From FEB-10 sp963710645 (GTDB lineage: Bacteria; Acidobacteriota; Thermoanaerobaculia; Thermoanaerobaculales; Sulfomarinibacteraceae): DNA of 64,000 nucleotides. The stretch lies in NCBI GenBank assembly GCA_963710645.1, contig CAVQBD010000006.1:348397-412396 (forward strand), read 5' to 3'. The notes beneath the pieces are model-generated. The model did no database searches. It saw only the letters and a list, made by a program, of their open reading frames with translations, and was not told the DNA's origin. Position 1 is the first letter of the stretch, and each line of letters begins with the position of its first letter. Below, in pieces: positions 20,077-28,941 of the stretch. Both the position numbers and the translations under genes were made by a program.

Positions 20077-23030
20077 GGTTTCTCCAAGTCGAGATGCTGG
20101 GCCCAGTTGAGCGCGACTTCGATCTGGGCGGCGGATTCGCCGCGGCGCTCGAATTCTACAAAGACGAAGCGGTCGCCGGACGGTGCCACATCCCAGTTGA
20201 CGGACGGCGCCGTGGACGTCACAAAACCCCCACTCAAGTTGTCGAGCACCACCTCGGGCGGCCCGGCAACAAAGGTGTCCCCCGGCGCCACGTCAACCGC
20301 CATCAACGGTCGTTTCGGCGAGCCGATGTCGATGTAGAAGAGGCGGCGGCCGTCGTGGGACCACCGCGGATATCCTCCGAGGTTGGGAGAGACCTGCCAC
20401 TTGCCGTCTCCCTGAAGCGGTCGCACGAAGACCGACGACGAACCGGAACCCGGCGAAGAGTAGGCGATCCACCGCCCGTCCGGAGAGATCGCGGGACCAC
20501 TGGCCTTCTCCTCGAAGAGCACCGGCTGCTCGCCGGTGGCGAAAAGGTAGATATCGTTCGTCTGCCCCAGCCGCGTCACGGCGAGGGCGCCGCCGTCGGG
20601 AGATACTGACTCGGGGAAAAGGGCCGTCGCGTCTCCGCGGAACAGCCGCTCCCCGGCGGAGCTGCCGTCGGCAGCTTTGACATCGATGGCGACCTCGTCG
20701 GAGTAGCTCAGAAAGGCGATTCGGGCACCGTCCGGATACCACAGCGGATAGAGGCTGTTGCCGGTGAAGGTCAGCCGGTTGAGACTGTTCGAGACGAGGG
20801 AGTATACCCAGACGTCACCGGTGACGCCGGAATAGCCCTCGCCGACCGTGAACGCCAGCCTGGTACCGTCGGGCGAAAAACGCGGTTGGAAGAACCCCCG
20901 CGGCGAAAGCGGCAGACGTTCGGCCCGGCCGCCGGTGTCGACCACCGTCAACATGGTGTCCGCCGCGGTCACCGCTCCGGCCAACCACGCGATGGTGCCG
21001 TTTTCCGCAACCGTGAAGTACCCGGCGCCACTCGAGGGGTCACCGCCGACGTCCTCGATAACCGGCACCGGTTCACCAAGCACCTCCAGACGATCCGGGT
21101 CGAAACGAACGCTGTAGAGGTTTCCCGTGCGGGCGAACACGATGCGATCGCGGCCTGCAAACCGGGCCATGTTGGCGTCCTCGATGATGCTGCGACGGAT
21201 GCCGGAATCGAGCGCGTAGACTGCGATGAACGCCCCGTCGTAGTTGTTGGGGCTGTCGAGGTTGCCGACGGTAAACAGGACGATGTCGCCCTCCGGCGTC
21301 GCGTGCGGAAAACGGAATGTCCGTTCGCGGCTGTCCGGGTCGACATCGACGATCTCGTCCACAGGACCACCGGTATCGGCCACCCGCCAGAGGCCGCTGG
21401 CGTACTCGGGGGAGAAGACGATTGTCCCGTCGGGAAGCCAGACGCCGCCACGGGGATTGGGTGCGTCGGCAACGGTGACCACCGAACCGCCGGACACCGA
21501 CGCCCGTTTGAGCTTGCCGTCGGCAAAGAAGGCGATCGACGAACCGTCCGGAGAAAAGAACATCTCACCCGCGCCCTCCGTACCGTCGAGCCGGAAGACC
21601 TCGTTGCGGTCGAGCTCGCGGAGAGCAATCACATCGCGAGCGATGTCGGTGGCGGTTGTTGTCATGGCCAGCGTGCGACCATTCGGAGAAAGGGCGAGGA
21701 TTGGCTGGTCGATGAACGACAGCCTCTGATTTTCACCGAGGCCGAGGGTGAACCGGGTCAGCGGGGCGTCGACCGTTGGGGCCGGCCGGAGCCACAGCGC
21801 TGCCGCGGCCGCCAACGCCGCGGCGGCGATGACCCAGGCCAGTCGCTCGCGGCTGCTGCGCGCAGTCCGGACCACAGGTGCGGGTTGTGCGGGCTCGGCA
21901 GTCGAAACATCCGTTCCTTCGACTAGCTCGAGCCGCGCATCCCCGATCCACTGCAGGCGGTTCTTCGGTTCGCGCTGGAAGCATCGGGACAGGAGGCGTT
22001 CGATAGATGCCGGTGTCTCCGGCGGGAGGGCCGAGAGGTCCGGCTCACGGGTGAGCACCGCCGCCAGGACGTCGGTGACCGTCTCGCCCTCGAAGAGCTT
22101 GTGGCCGGTGAGCATCTCCCACAGAACCACCCCGAAAGCCCAGATATCGGCGCGGCGGTCGACCTTCTTGCCCCGCGCCTGCTCGGGAGACATGTAGGCC
22201 GCGGTGCCGAGGATCACCCCCTCCACCGTGGCGTGACGAGTCAGGGTGGGGGAGAGCGACAGCGAGCCGTCGCCGCCTTCGTCTTCCCACGCCTTGGCGA
22301 GGCCGAAGTCGAGCACCTTGACGACACCTTCGCTGGTGAGCTTGATGTTGGCCGGTTTCAGATCGCGGTGAACGATGCCCTGTTCGTGGGCGGCCTCGAG
22401 CGCCTCGGCGATTTGGAGCGCGATCGGGATCGCCTCGTCGATGGGAATGGGCCCCCGCGCGATCCGCTCGGAGAGCTCTTCACCCTCCACCAGCTCCATG
22501 ACGAGGAAGTGGACCACCCGCCCGCCCGATGCCGGATGCTCGATGCTTGATGCTGGACCTGTCGCGGCGGAGCCGGCAGGCGAAGCCGGATCCGCCTCCC
22601 GCCCGATGCTGGATGCTCGATTCCCCGCCCGCCCTGATTCCGTGCCGCTCCCACTGTCATCCTGAGCGAGCGGCGCGACGGCGCCGTGAGTCGAAGGATC
22701 CGGGTGGGGGGAAGACCCCGATTCGTTCTGCGGCTCACCCCCAAAATCCTTCGATCGGCCTTCGGCCTCCCTCAGGATGACATCAGGGGGGCACTCCACG
22801 GTTTCCAGCCCGTACAAATGCGCGATATTCGGGTGGTTCAGGCTGGCCAGGACCCTGGCCTCCCGCTCGAACCGCGCGTACCGATCGGGATCCGACGCAA
22901 ACTCCTCCGGCAGCACCTTGAGCGCCACCTCGCGACCGAGCTTCTCATCCTCGGCCCGCCACACCTCTCCCATCCCGCCTGCACCCAGCGAGGTGGTGAT
23001 TCGATAGTGGGCGAGGGTGGTGCCGATCAT
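20073..23030 (-). CDS. Membrane Ser/Thr kinase with PD40 propeller and N-lobe insert
   Basis: A 985-aa protein with kinase GAGGMG 16-21, insert at about 78-171, HRDLKPAN, DFG and MSPEQ, a TM helix at about 393-413, then a PD40/TolB-like propeller (LSPNGRTLAM, FSPDGSSIAFF, ISPDGRWIAYSS). The kinase half is a copy of that in 17140-20076; the propeller is different. Both ends are 4-nt overlaps (ATGA), placing it firmly in the kinase operon. Predicted to sit in the cytoplasmic membrane with the propeller outside. Ligand and target are unknown. Confidence 0.93.
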   Translation of the reverse strand: MIGTTLAHYRITTSLGAGGMGEVWRAEDEKLGREVALKVLPEEFASDPDRYARFEREARVLASLNHPNIAHLYGLETVECPPDVILREAEGRSKDFGGEPQNESGSSPHPDPSTHGAVAPLAQDDSGSGTESGRAGNRASSIGREADPASPAGSAATGPASSIEHPASGGRVVHFLVMELVEGEELSERIARGPIPIDEAIPIALQIAEALEAAHEQGIVHRDLKPANIKLTSEGVVKVLDFGLAKAWEDEGGDGSLSLSPTLTRHATVEGVILGTAAYMSPEQARGKKVDRRADIWAFGVVLWEMLTGHKLFEGETVTDVLAAVLTREPDLSALPPETPASIERLLSRCFQREPKNRLQWIGDARLELVEGTDVSTAEPAQPAPVVRTARSSRERLAWVIAAAALAAAAALWLRPAPTVDAPLTRFTLGLGENQRLSFIDQPILALSPNGRTLAMTTTATDIARDVIALRELDRNEVFRLDGTEGAGEMFFSPDGSSIAFFADGKLKRASVSGGSVVTVADAPNPRGGVWLPDGTIVFSPEYASGLWRVADTGGPVDEIVDVDPDSRERTFRFPHATPEGDIVLFTVGNLDSPNNYDGAFIAVYALDSGIRRSIIEDANMARFAGRDRIVFARTGNLYSVRFDPDRLEVLGEPVPVIEDVGGDPSSGAGYFTVAENGTIAWLAGAVTAADTMLTVVDTGGRAERLPLSPRGFFQPRFSPDGTRLAFTVGEGYSGVTGDVWVYSLVSNSLNRLTFTGNSLYPLWYPDGARIAFLSYSDEVAIDVKAADGSSAGERLFRGDATALFPESVSPDGGALAVTRLGQTNDIYLFATGEQPVLFEEKASGPAISPDGRWIAYSSPGSGSSSVFVRPLQGDGKWQVSPNLGGYPRWSHDGRRLFYIDIGSPKRPLMAVDVAPGDTFVAGPPEVVLDNLSGGFVTSTAPSVNWDVAPSGDRFVFVEFERRGESAAQIEVALNWAQHLDLEKP
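21935..22979. repeat. 1045-bp direct duplication, copy B (kinase domain)
   Basis: Partner of 18981-20025. The identity ends at the codons just before the P-loop, where copy A reads toward GKGG and copy B toward GAGG. Confidence 0.9.
22518..22799. repeat. In-frame palindromic repeat insertion, copy 3
   Basis: Identical to copy 2 because it lies in the duplicated block. Perfect inverted arms of 11 nt (22655-22665 with 22772-22782) and 9 nt (22691-22699 with 22746-22754) are nested, so single strands could fold into a long hairpin. Confidence 0.78.
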
Positions 23031-25975
23031 CGCTGCGCGTCGATCGCCTGCGGCCAGTTCACCACCACCGTGATCGGCTGCGGGTCCTGATCCTCTTCGG
23101 GCTCAACGAGCAGAAAGCGTTGGCCGTCACTGGTGACGTCCCACGACTTGCCCTGACTCACCTTGTGCTGGAAGAGTCGCTCGGGCTCCGAAAATGCAAG
23201 GCCGTCGCCACGGGCGTAGACCCCGATTCCGACGAGGGACCCAGCCGGGTCCTCGTAGATGATCTCCTGACCGTCGCCTCGCCAGCGCGGCCAGCCACCG
23301 CCGCCCGAAGAGACCTGCCATTTCCGACCGGGCCCCGGGAAGGGCGCCACGTAGATCTCCCACTCGTCAGACTCGTTCGACCCGTAGACGACCCACCGGC
23401 CGTCGGGCGAGAACGCGGCCCCGTACTCCACGAACTCCGACGCCTGCCAGGGGCGTGGGTCGTCGGCCTCGGGCATTGCCAGGGCCGTGAGGTCGAGATT
23501 GAGGGGCGTGTCCTGGACCCGCTCAGCAATCATCAAGTATTCGCCACCCGGGTGCCATTTCTCTGGCCACGTGGGTTTATCGAACGACCCCACCTGCTCA
23601 CCCTCGCCCGATCCGCCGATCGCTTTCCGCTGCATCGTGCTCCCGTCGCCTTCGTAGGTCGCCCAGACGAGCTCTTTGCCGTCGGGAGAAAACACCGGGT
23701 CGTTGTCCTCGGCCGGGTCGAAGGTGAAGCGTGTTCTCAATCTGCGATCCAGCTCAACGATCCACAGATCCATGTTGTCGCCGTCGTCCTCCCGGATCCG
23801 AACCGCGGCGGTGTCCCCGGTGGGGGAGAGTTCGACGGTATCCCAGAAACGAGCCGGTTCGCCGATCGCCTCCAGGGCCTTTCCGTTGCGATCACGCCAC
23901 CTCAGCACCTGGTCCCACGACAGGGTTCCACTCTGAAAGGTGAGCACTCCGGTCTGTGAAGCCGAGAAGACCCCCTGGGCGGTCCCGGTCGAGAGCAGCG
24001 CCACGCTGTCCGCAACCGGAATGGGGTCGCCCTTCAGCTCGAGTCGAACGGGATCGAAGGCCTGAGCCATCAGAGTGCTCTCCATGAGATACAGGAGGTG
24101 GCCCGAGGCGTACTCCGCCGCGGCCGGGGAGCGCACCAGCAGCTTGTCGTCGCCACCCTCCAAGGAAGCGGCCATGATTGCCTGGCCCTCGGTGGTGCCA
24201 TCGGGGAAACGAGCGAGGTAGAGGAAGTGCTTGCCGCCGGGCAACCATCGGGGGTGGCGGTGCGAGTCGTCGCCACGATCCGAATTGAAGGTCGTGACCA
24301 CGGCGGGCTCGCCGCCGAGCTGTGACACTCGGTGGATCGGTTCGTAGGGCCCCGGGGCGAACAGGATGACTCCATCGGCACCCCACGACCCGCCCTTGCC
24401 GTCGGCGGCGTCGCACAGGGTGAGCGGTTGGCCGCCCGATGCGTTGACCTTTTTGAGCTTGCCGCCGGCGAAGAAGCCCAGGGACTGGGAGTCCGGCGAC
24501 CAGAACGGGTACTGCGCATCGTCTGTGCCGGACAGGGGTCGGGGCACCACCTCGTCCAACTCCCGGATAAAGAGGCGAACCGTACCGTCGGCGTCCCATG
24601 CACTGAAGGCCAACGAATTTCCGTTGGGGGAGATTACCGTCGGACCGGGCCTGGTGGAGTCGAGCTGGAAGCCGCGCCCCTCCGGGGCCGGGACCTGGAA
24701 CCGAATTGTGGTGGAATCCTCGGTGCCGCGGAACAGAGCCGCTCCGCCCAGGAGTCCGGCCGCCAGTGCCGCCACTGCTACCAGCGCCGTCACAACCACC
24801 CGGCGACCGGGCGCGGGTCCAAATGGTGCGGCCTCCGTTTCGACGCGTTGGGCGGACTGGAATGACTGGGGGTCGGCGGAGTACTCCTCGAGCAGCACTC
24901 GCGCGTCGCCGATAGACTGCAGGCGCTGTCTCGGTTTCTTGCGCAAGCAGCGCTCAATGAGCTCGCGAAGCCGTGACGGGGTGCTGGGTGGCAGGGCGTC
25001 CAAATCCGGCTCGTCCTTGAGCACCGACGCCAGGACGTGAGAGACCGTCTCCCCTTCGAAGAGTTTTCTTCCGGTGAGCATCTCCCACAGAACGACACCG
25101 AAGGCCCATATGTCGGCTCGGCGATCCGCCGCGATACCGGCGGCCTGCTCCGGAGCCATGTAGGCGGCCGTGCCGAGGATGACGCCGGCGGCCGTAGCGT
25201 GGGCGGTCAGGGTTGGAGACAGAGAGAGACTCTGGTCACCCGTGTCGGCGTCCCAGGCTTTGGCCAAGCCGAAATCGAGCACCTTGACCGTGCCGTCCAG
25301 GCGAACTTTGATGTTGGCCGGTTTCAGATCGCGGTGGACGATGCCCTGTTCGTGGGCCGCCTCGAGGGCCTCGGCAATCTGAAGCGCCATCGGCACCGCA
25401 TCCTCCACGGCAATCGAACCCCGCTTGATGTGTTCGGACAGGTCCTCGCCGTCCACCAGCTCCATGACGAGGAAATGGACCACCCGCCCGCCCGATGCCG
25501 GATGCTCGATGCTTGATGCTGGACCTGTCGCGGCGGAGCCGGCAGGCGAAGCCGGATCCGCCTCCCGCTCCGTTCCTGCCTCCGCGCCCTTCCCACTGTC
25601 ATCCTGAGCGAGCGGCGCGACAGCGCCGTGAGTCGAAGGATCTGGGAGGGGGGAAGATCCCGGTTCGCGCTGCATCCCAACCCCCAGATCCTTCGATCGG
25701 CCTTCGGCCTCCCCCAGGATGACATCTGGGGCGTACTCCACAGTTTCCAACCCGTAAAGATGGGCGATGTTTGGGTGGTTCAGGGAAGCCAGAACCTTTG
25801 CCTCGCGCTCAAAACGCGCCATCCGGTCGGGGTCCGATGCAAATTCCTCCGGCAGTACCTTCAGCGCCACCTCACGGCCGAGCTTGGTGTCGGTGGCACG
25901 CCACACTTCTCCCATGCCCCCGGCGCCGAGGGGCCCGATGACCTCGTAGTTTCCAACGTGTTGTCCTGGTTTCAT
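23027..25975 (-). CDS. Membrane Ser/Thr kinase with PD40 propeller, first gene of the kinase operon
   Basis: A 982-aa protein and the promoter-proximal gene of the eight-kinase operon. Its N-terminus differs from its neighbours (MKPGQHVGNYEVIG). The kinase domain has GAGGMG, an insert at about 79-163, HRDLKPAN, DFG and MAPEQAAG, then a TM helix at about 392-415 and a PD40/TolB-like propeller (VISPNGNSLAFS, WSPDSQSLGFF, FSPDGRWVVYGS). The frame is open to 26041, but that extension runs through the palindromic upstream region, so the ATG at 25975 (a GTG directly before it is possible) is preferred. It ends in an ATGA overlap with the next kinase. The activation segment (MAPEQAAGIAADRRADIWAFG) is closest to the separate kinase at 49644-52337. 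Confidence 0.92.
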   Translation of the reverse strand: MKPGQHVGNYEVIGPLGAGGMGEVWRATDTKLGREVALKVLPEEFASDPDRMARFEREAKVLASLNHPNIAHLYGLETVEYAPDVILGEAEGRSKDLGVGMQREPGSSPLPDPSTHGAVAPLAQDDSGKGAEAGTEREADPASPAGSAATGPASSIEHPASGGRVVHFLVMELVDGEDLSEHIKRGSIAVEDAVPMALQIAEALEAAHEQGIVHRDLKPANIKVRLDGTVKVLDFGLAKAWDADTGDQSLSLSPTLTAHATAAGVILGTAAYMAPEQAAGIAADRRADIWAFGVVLWEMLTGRKLFEGETVSHVLASVLKDEPDLDALPPSTPSRLRELIERCLRKKPRQRLQSIGDARVLLEEYSADPQSFQSAQRVETEAAPFGPAPGRRVVVTALVAVAALAAGLLGGAALFRGTEDSTTIRFQVPAPEGRGFQLDSTRPGPTVISPNGNSLAFSAWDADGTVRLFIRELDEVVPRPLSGTDDAQYPFWSPDSQSLGFFAGGKLKKVNASGGQPLTLCDAADGKGGSWGADGVILFAPGPYEPIHRVSQLGGEPAVVTTFNSDRGDDSHRHPRWLPGGKHFLYLARFPDGTTEGQAIMAASLEGGDDKLLVRSPAAAEYASGHLLYLMESTLMAQAFDPVRLELKGDPIPVADSVALLSTGTAQGVFSASQTGVLTFQSGTLSWDQVLRWRDRNGKALEAIGEPARFWDTVELSPTGDTAAVRIREDDGDNMDLWIVELDRRLRTRFTFDPAEDNDPVFSPDGKELVWATYEGDGSTMQRKAIGGSGEGEQVGSFDKPTWPEKWHPGGEYLMIAERVQDTPLNLDLTALAMPEADDPRPWQASEFVEYGAAFSPDGRWVVYGSNESDEWEIYVAPFPGPGRKWQVSSGGGGWPRWRGDGQEIIYEDPAGSLVGIGVYARGDGLAFSEPERLFQHKVSQGKSWDVTSDGQRFLLVEPEEDQDPQPITVVVNWPQAIDAQR
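25487..25741. repeat. In-frame palindromic repeat insertion, copy 4 (most diverged)
   Basis: Same position and module order as copies 1-3 but with more substitutions (for example EYAPDVILGEAEGRSK instead of ECPPDVILREAEGRSK). This indicates that the insertion is older than the latest duplication. Confidence 0.72.
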
Positions 25976-25986
25976 CACACTGCCCC

Positions 25987-26039
25987 GGTTGAATCGAAGT
26001 TTCGCGACCGAGATTGTATCTCGATTATGTGATTCAACC
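25987..26039 (-). promoter_or_regulatory. Palindromic putative operator/promoter of the eight-kinase operon
   Basis: The 93-nt gap before the operon contains a nested perfect dyad: outer arms ggttgaatc (25987-25995) and gattcaacc (26031-26039), inner arms cgagat (26009-26014) and atctcg (26018-26023) around tgt. On the minus strand it also holds TACAAT, a possible -10, with a weak TTGGTT 17 nt upstream. A 14-nt part (26013-26026) recurs at 54766-54779 before the second kinase operon. It could be an operator or the terminator hairpin of the preceding FG-GAP gene; it has no clear T-run. Confidence 0.5.
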
Positions 26040-26068
26040 AATGGCGCGGGCGATTGATTCCGAGAATC

Positions 26069-27736
26069 CTATGGTTGGAGACGTCCTGCGGGGCGGCGGG
26101 GGGGCTGGGGCTGGATTCCCGTGGTCCACTCAAAGCGGATGCCGTTCACGATGGGCGACACGGATGGGTCGCTGGTGGCCAGGTCCAGGCGGTACTGGAG
26201 GAGTCCGGGACCGGTGAAAATCACCGGCAGAGCGACTCCAGGATCCACTGTTCGCCAGATTCCCATGGCGTCTTCCCCGTGGCCGACACGAATGGCCACC
26301 CGGACGCCGGTCTCCGGCGGCACATGGGCGTCGAGTTGGCATGTGATCGCAACCATGTCCCCGGGAATTTCGAGGGGAGACGAAACGAGCGAACCGGAGG
26401 GAGAAAAGTCGGCGACCTGCCACCATCTCACATCGGTGGCGCCGCTTTCGCCCGCGGCCACGTCCAATGAACCGTTCCCGTCCAGGTCGGCGACCACGAG
26501 TGGCCAGGCGTTGACGAATCCGTCCGCAATGGGGTGCTCGGGCCAACTGGTTGGATTGCCGCCGGTGTTACGCCACCACGCGACGCGGTGCATACGGTCC
26601 GATGTGGCGACCACATCGAGGTGGTTGTCACCGTCCAGGTCAACCGCCTGCACTTCAAGGGCGCCGATGAAGGTGCCGCCAACCAATTCGCGGGCCCACT
26701 GGATCGGGTCACCACCTTGGTTGCGCCAGAGGGCGAGTCGGCTGGCGCCATAGCCGGCGCCGATGATGTCCAGATCTCCGTCGAGGTCCATATCGCTTGC
26801 TACGGCGTGATGCGCCTGGGTGAACCCGACGGCGATGGTTTGCTTGATCCAGCCGATGGGATTCCCGCCGGTGTTGCGCCACCAGGCAACCTCGTTGTCC
26901 ACCAGGGCGGTGCCGAGGATGTCCATCCGGCCATCGCGGTCGAGGTCGACCGGAACCGCCGATCGGGCGCCGCCAAACGCGTCGTCAACAATCTGCTCGG
27001 TCCAGTCGATGGGCATTCCCCCGTCGTTCCGCCACCACACGATGGTGCCTGGTACCGCGGCTGCGCCAACAACATCAAAATCTCCGTCGCCGTCCATGTC
27101 TGCCGTGTCGGCCCAATGGGCGTTGGTGAACCCGGTGCCGATGACGTATTTCGTCCACGCCGCTCCAAAGCCATAGTTCTGCCACCAGGCGAATTCACCC
27201 GAATTCCACGCGCATCCGATCAGGTCCACGGCGCCATCACCGTCGAGGTCGCGACCGTTGACCGAAGCTGCGGCTGGAAAAGAACCGTCGACATTGTGGA
27301 ATAACCACTCCGAGGGATGATCGCCCAGGTTCTCCATCCAGACCACGTCGTTGCCGCCAAATGCCGCCACCGCGATGTCGATGTCGAGGTCGTGGTCGAT
27401 ATCGGCCACCGCCAAGCCGGCGGGTCTGTTGAATGCCGGGTCAACGGTGTGTTCGTGAGTCTGTTGGAGAGGCCGGCCCGACAGGGTCAGTTGGCCCGGT
27501 TGAGCGAGCCACGCCACCCCCTCGGAATCCTCGAAGGTGAGGGCCCAGGTGGGAATCGGTCCCTGGTGTGCGGGGCCACGAGACCAGTCGGTCTGTTCGG
27601 AGGTGACGATCGGCCCGTTTGCAGACACTGGCCCAACCCAGCACAACAGCCACACACTGCACACCACCCATCGTCGAACAGTGGCGTTTGTTGACCGATG
27701 GATCTGGCCGCTCCGTGTATCTGCCGAGGCGTGCAT
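26069..27736 (-). CDS. Secreted FG-GAP/VCBS repeat protein
   Basis: A 555-aa exported protein. The signal sequence has a basic stretch then a hydrophobic core (about residues 22-40, ending VSANG). It is followed by about seven FG-GAP-type repeats with Ca-binding D.D.DG..D loops (DLDGDGAVD, DMDGDGDFD, DLDRDGRMD), each closed by WWRN.GG.P..W. A beta-rich C-terminal part ends in a Pro/Arg tail (PPRRPAGRLQP). The start at 27736 is chosen because AAGGAGA lies about 6 nt upstream and it begins the signal peptide; the frame is open to 27901. Probably a cell-surface or secreted propeller. It is a paralogue of 28942-30549 and is divergent from the cyclase gene. Function unknown. Confidence 0.88.
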   Translation of the reverse strand: MHASADTRSGQIHRSTNATVRRWVVCSVWLLCWVGPVSANGPIVTSEQTDWSRGPAHQGPIPTWALTFEDSEGVAWLAQPGQLTLSGRPLQQTHEHTVDPAFNRPAGLAVADIDHDLDIDIAVAAFGGNDVVWMENLGDHPSEWLFHNVDGSFPAAASVNGRDLDGDGAVDLIGCAWNSGEFAWWQNYGFGAAWTKYVIGTGFTNAHWADTADMDGDGDFDVVGAAAVPGTIVWWRNDGGMPIDWTEQIVDDAFGGARSAVPVDLDRDGRMDILGTALVDNEVAWWRNTGGNPIGWIKQTIAVGFTQAHHAVASDMDLDGDLDIIGAGYGASRLALWRNQGGDPIQWARELVGGTFIGALEVQAVDLDGDNHLDVVATSDRMHRVAWWRNTGGNPTSWPEHPIADGFVNAWPLVVADLDGNGSLDVAAGESGATDVRWWQVADFSPSGSLVSSPLEIPGDMVAITCQLDAHVPPETGVRVAIRVGHGEDAMGIWRTVDPGVALPVIFTGPGLLQYRLDLATSDPSVSPIVNGIRFEWTTGIQPQPPRRPAGRLQP

Positions 27737-27904
27737 GGTCTCTCCTTCTTGGGGGGCCCGTGTCTGGGCGAAAATACGACCGGGGGGTGGGTTGAGTTTC
27801 AGGAATCCGGGCCGATCCGCCATGAGGTCTTTCGGATTATGACCTCCAGATGACGGAGGACACTTGACCGGAAGTGGGTAAAAAGGAGACATTGGGGTCA
27901 CGGA

Positions 27905-28897
27905 ATGCCACTCGGGGATCTAGAGAATGGAGCCAGAACGGTCAAAAGCATGAGCGGAGGGTCGATTCAAAGCCGCATAGTGATTGCGAGTGTCACGCCA
28001 GTCGTGGTGGTGGGGACTGTGGCTGTACTTGGTGTCGGCTGGATGTTTCCCGAAGGGCCTTCCGATCTGAGACTCTGGACCGCGGTTTTTTCGGTCTCGG
28101 CCGTGGTGCTGACACTGCCGCTCGCGCTGTGGTTCGCTCGGCGCACCACCCAACCTCTCGATGCCCTTCGCGATACCGTGGAAAGGCTTGGCCGCGAGGA
28201 AATCGATGCCCGCTACGTTATGCGCGGTCCGAAGGAGATCGATAGGTTGGGTCGGGTCATCAACCTGGTCGCCGATCGACTTCAGGCGGCGCAGGACGAG
28301 TTGGCCCGTGAAAAGAAAGGCGTCACGCAGCAGGTGACGGGTCGGACGCGAGAGCTCCAACAAGCCAACCGCCTGCTGATGGACATCGCCAACCGCGACG
28401 CCCTCACCGGCCTCGCCAACAAGCGCCGACTGGAGTTGGAGCTGGAGCGGCACATTTCGTTGTCGACACGTACCGGTGTTCCTCTTGCAGTCATCATGAT
28501 GGACCTGGACAAGTTCAAACAGTACAACGACACCGCAGGTCACCTCGCCGGCGATACTCTGCTCCAGAACGTGGCCCACAACCTGCGCGGCAGGGCCCGG
28601 TCCACCGATATCGTCGTCCGGTGGGGCGGCGACGAGTTCTGCATCCTGGTGCCGGGCACAAAAGCGGAGGGCGCGGTGGCCGCGGCGGAGGGTTTTGTGG
28701 AGGCGGTGGTGAAGGCGGCAGAGGCCTCCCCGTTGCCGGAAGGAACCCAACTGGTTGGTGCCAGCGCCGGTGTCGCTTGTTATCCGGGAGACGGTGATGA
28801 CGGTACCGCTCTGATCTCCCGTGCCGACGAGGCGCTCTACCACGCCAAGGAAACCGGTCGCGGCCGGGTTGTCAGGTTGCCGTCCGCAGACGAGTGA
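27905..28897 (+). CDS. Membrane diguanylate cyclase (HAMP-GGDEF)
   Basis: Makes cyclic di-GMP from two GTP. Up to 330 aa: TM helices at about 24-46 and 59-77, with only a short loop between them, so there is no real periplasmic sensor. A HAMP-like linker (TTQPLDALRDTVERLG) and a coiled-coil stretch follow, then the GGDEF domain with the intact active site GGDEF at 241-245 and an RxxD inhibitory site (RSTD 232-235) five residues before it, implying product feedback. An alternative ATG at 27950 would remove 15 residues; neither start has a strong RBS. It sits between two FG-GAP genes of opposite strand. No EAL domain is present. Confidence 0.92.
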   Translation: MPLGDLENGARTVKSMSGGSIQSRIVIASVTPVVVVGTVAVLGVGWMFPEGPSDLRLWTAVFSVSAVVLTLPLALWFARRTTQPLDALRDTVERLGREEIDARYVMRGPKEIDRLGRVINLVADRLQAAQDELAREKKGVTQQVTGRTRELQQANRLLMDIANRDALTGLANKRRLELELERHISLSTRTGVPLAVIMMDLDKFKQYNDTAGHLAGDTLLQNVAHNLRGRARSTDIVVRWGGDEFCILVPGTKAEGAVAAAEGFVEAVVKAAEASPLPEGTQLVGASAGVACYPGDGDDGTALISRADEALYHAKETGRGRVVRLPSADE

Positions 28898-28941
28898 CCT
28901 GAACCGTCACGACGAAGCGGCGGACCCTCGGCTTTCTTGCC

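Noticed and set aside
16650..25741. Repeated ATGCT and palindromic blocks considered as a CRISPR array
   Set aside because: There are no regularly spaced unique spacers. The repeats lie inside four separate kinase genes and are translated.
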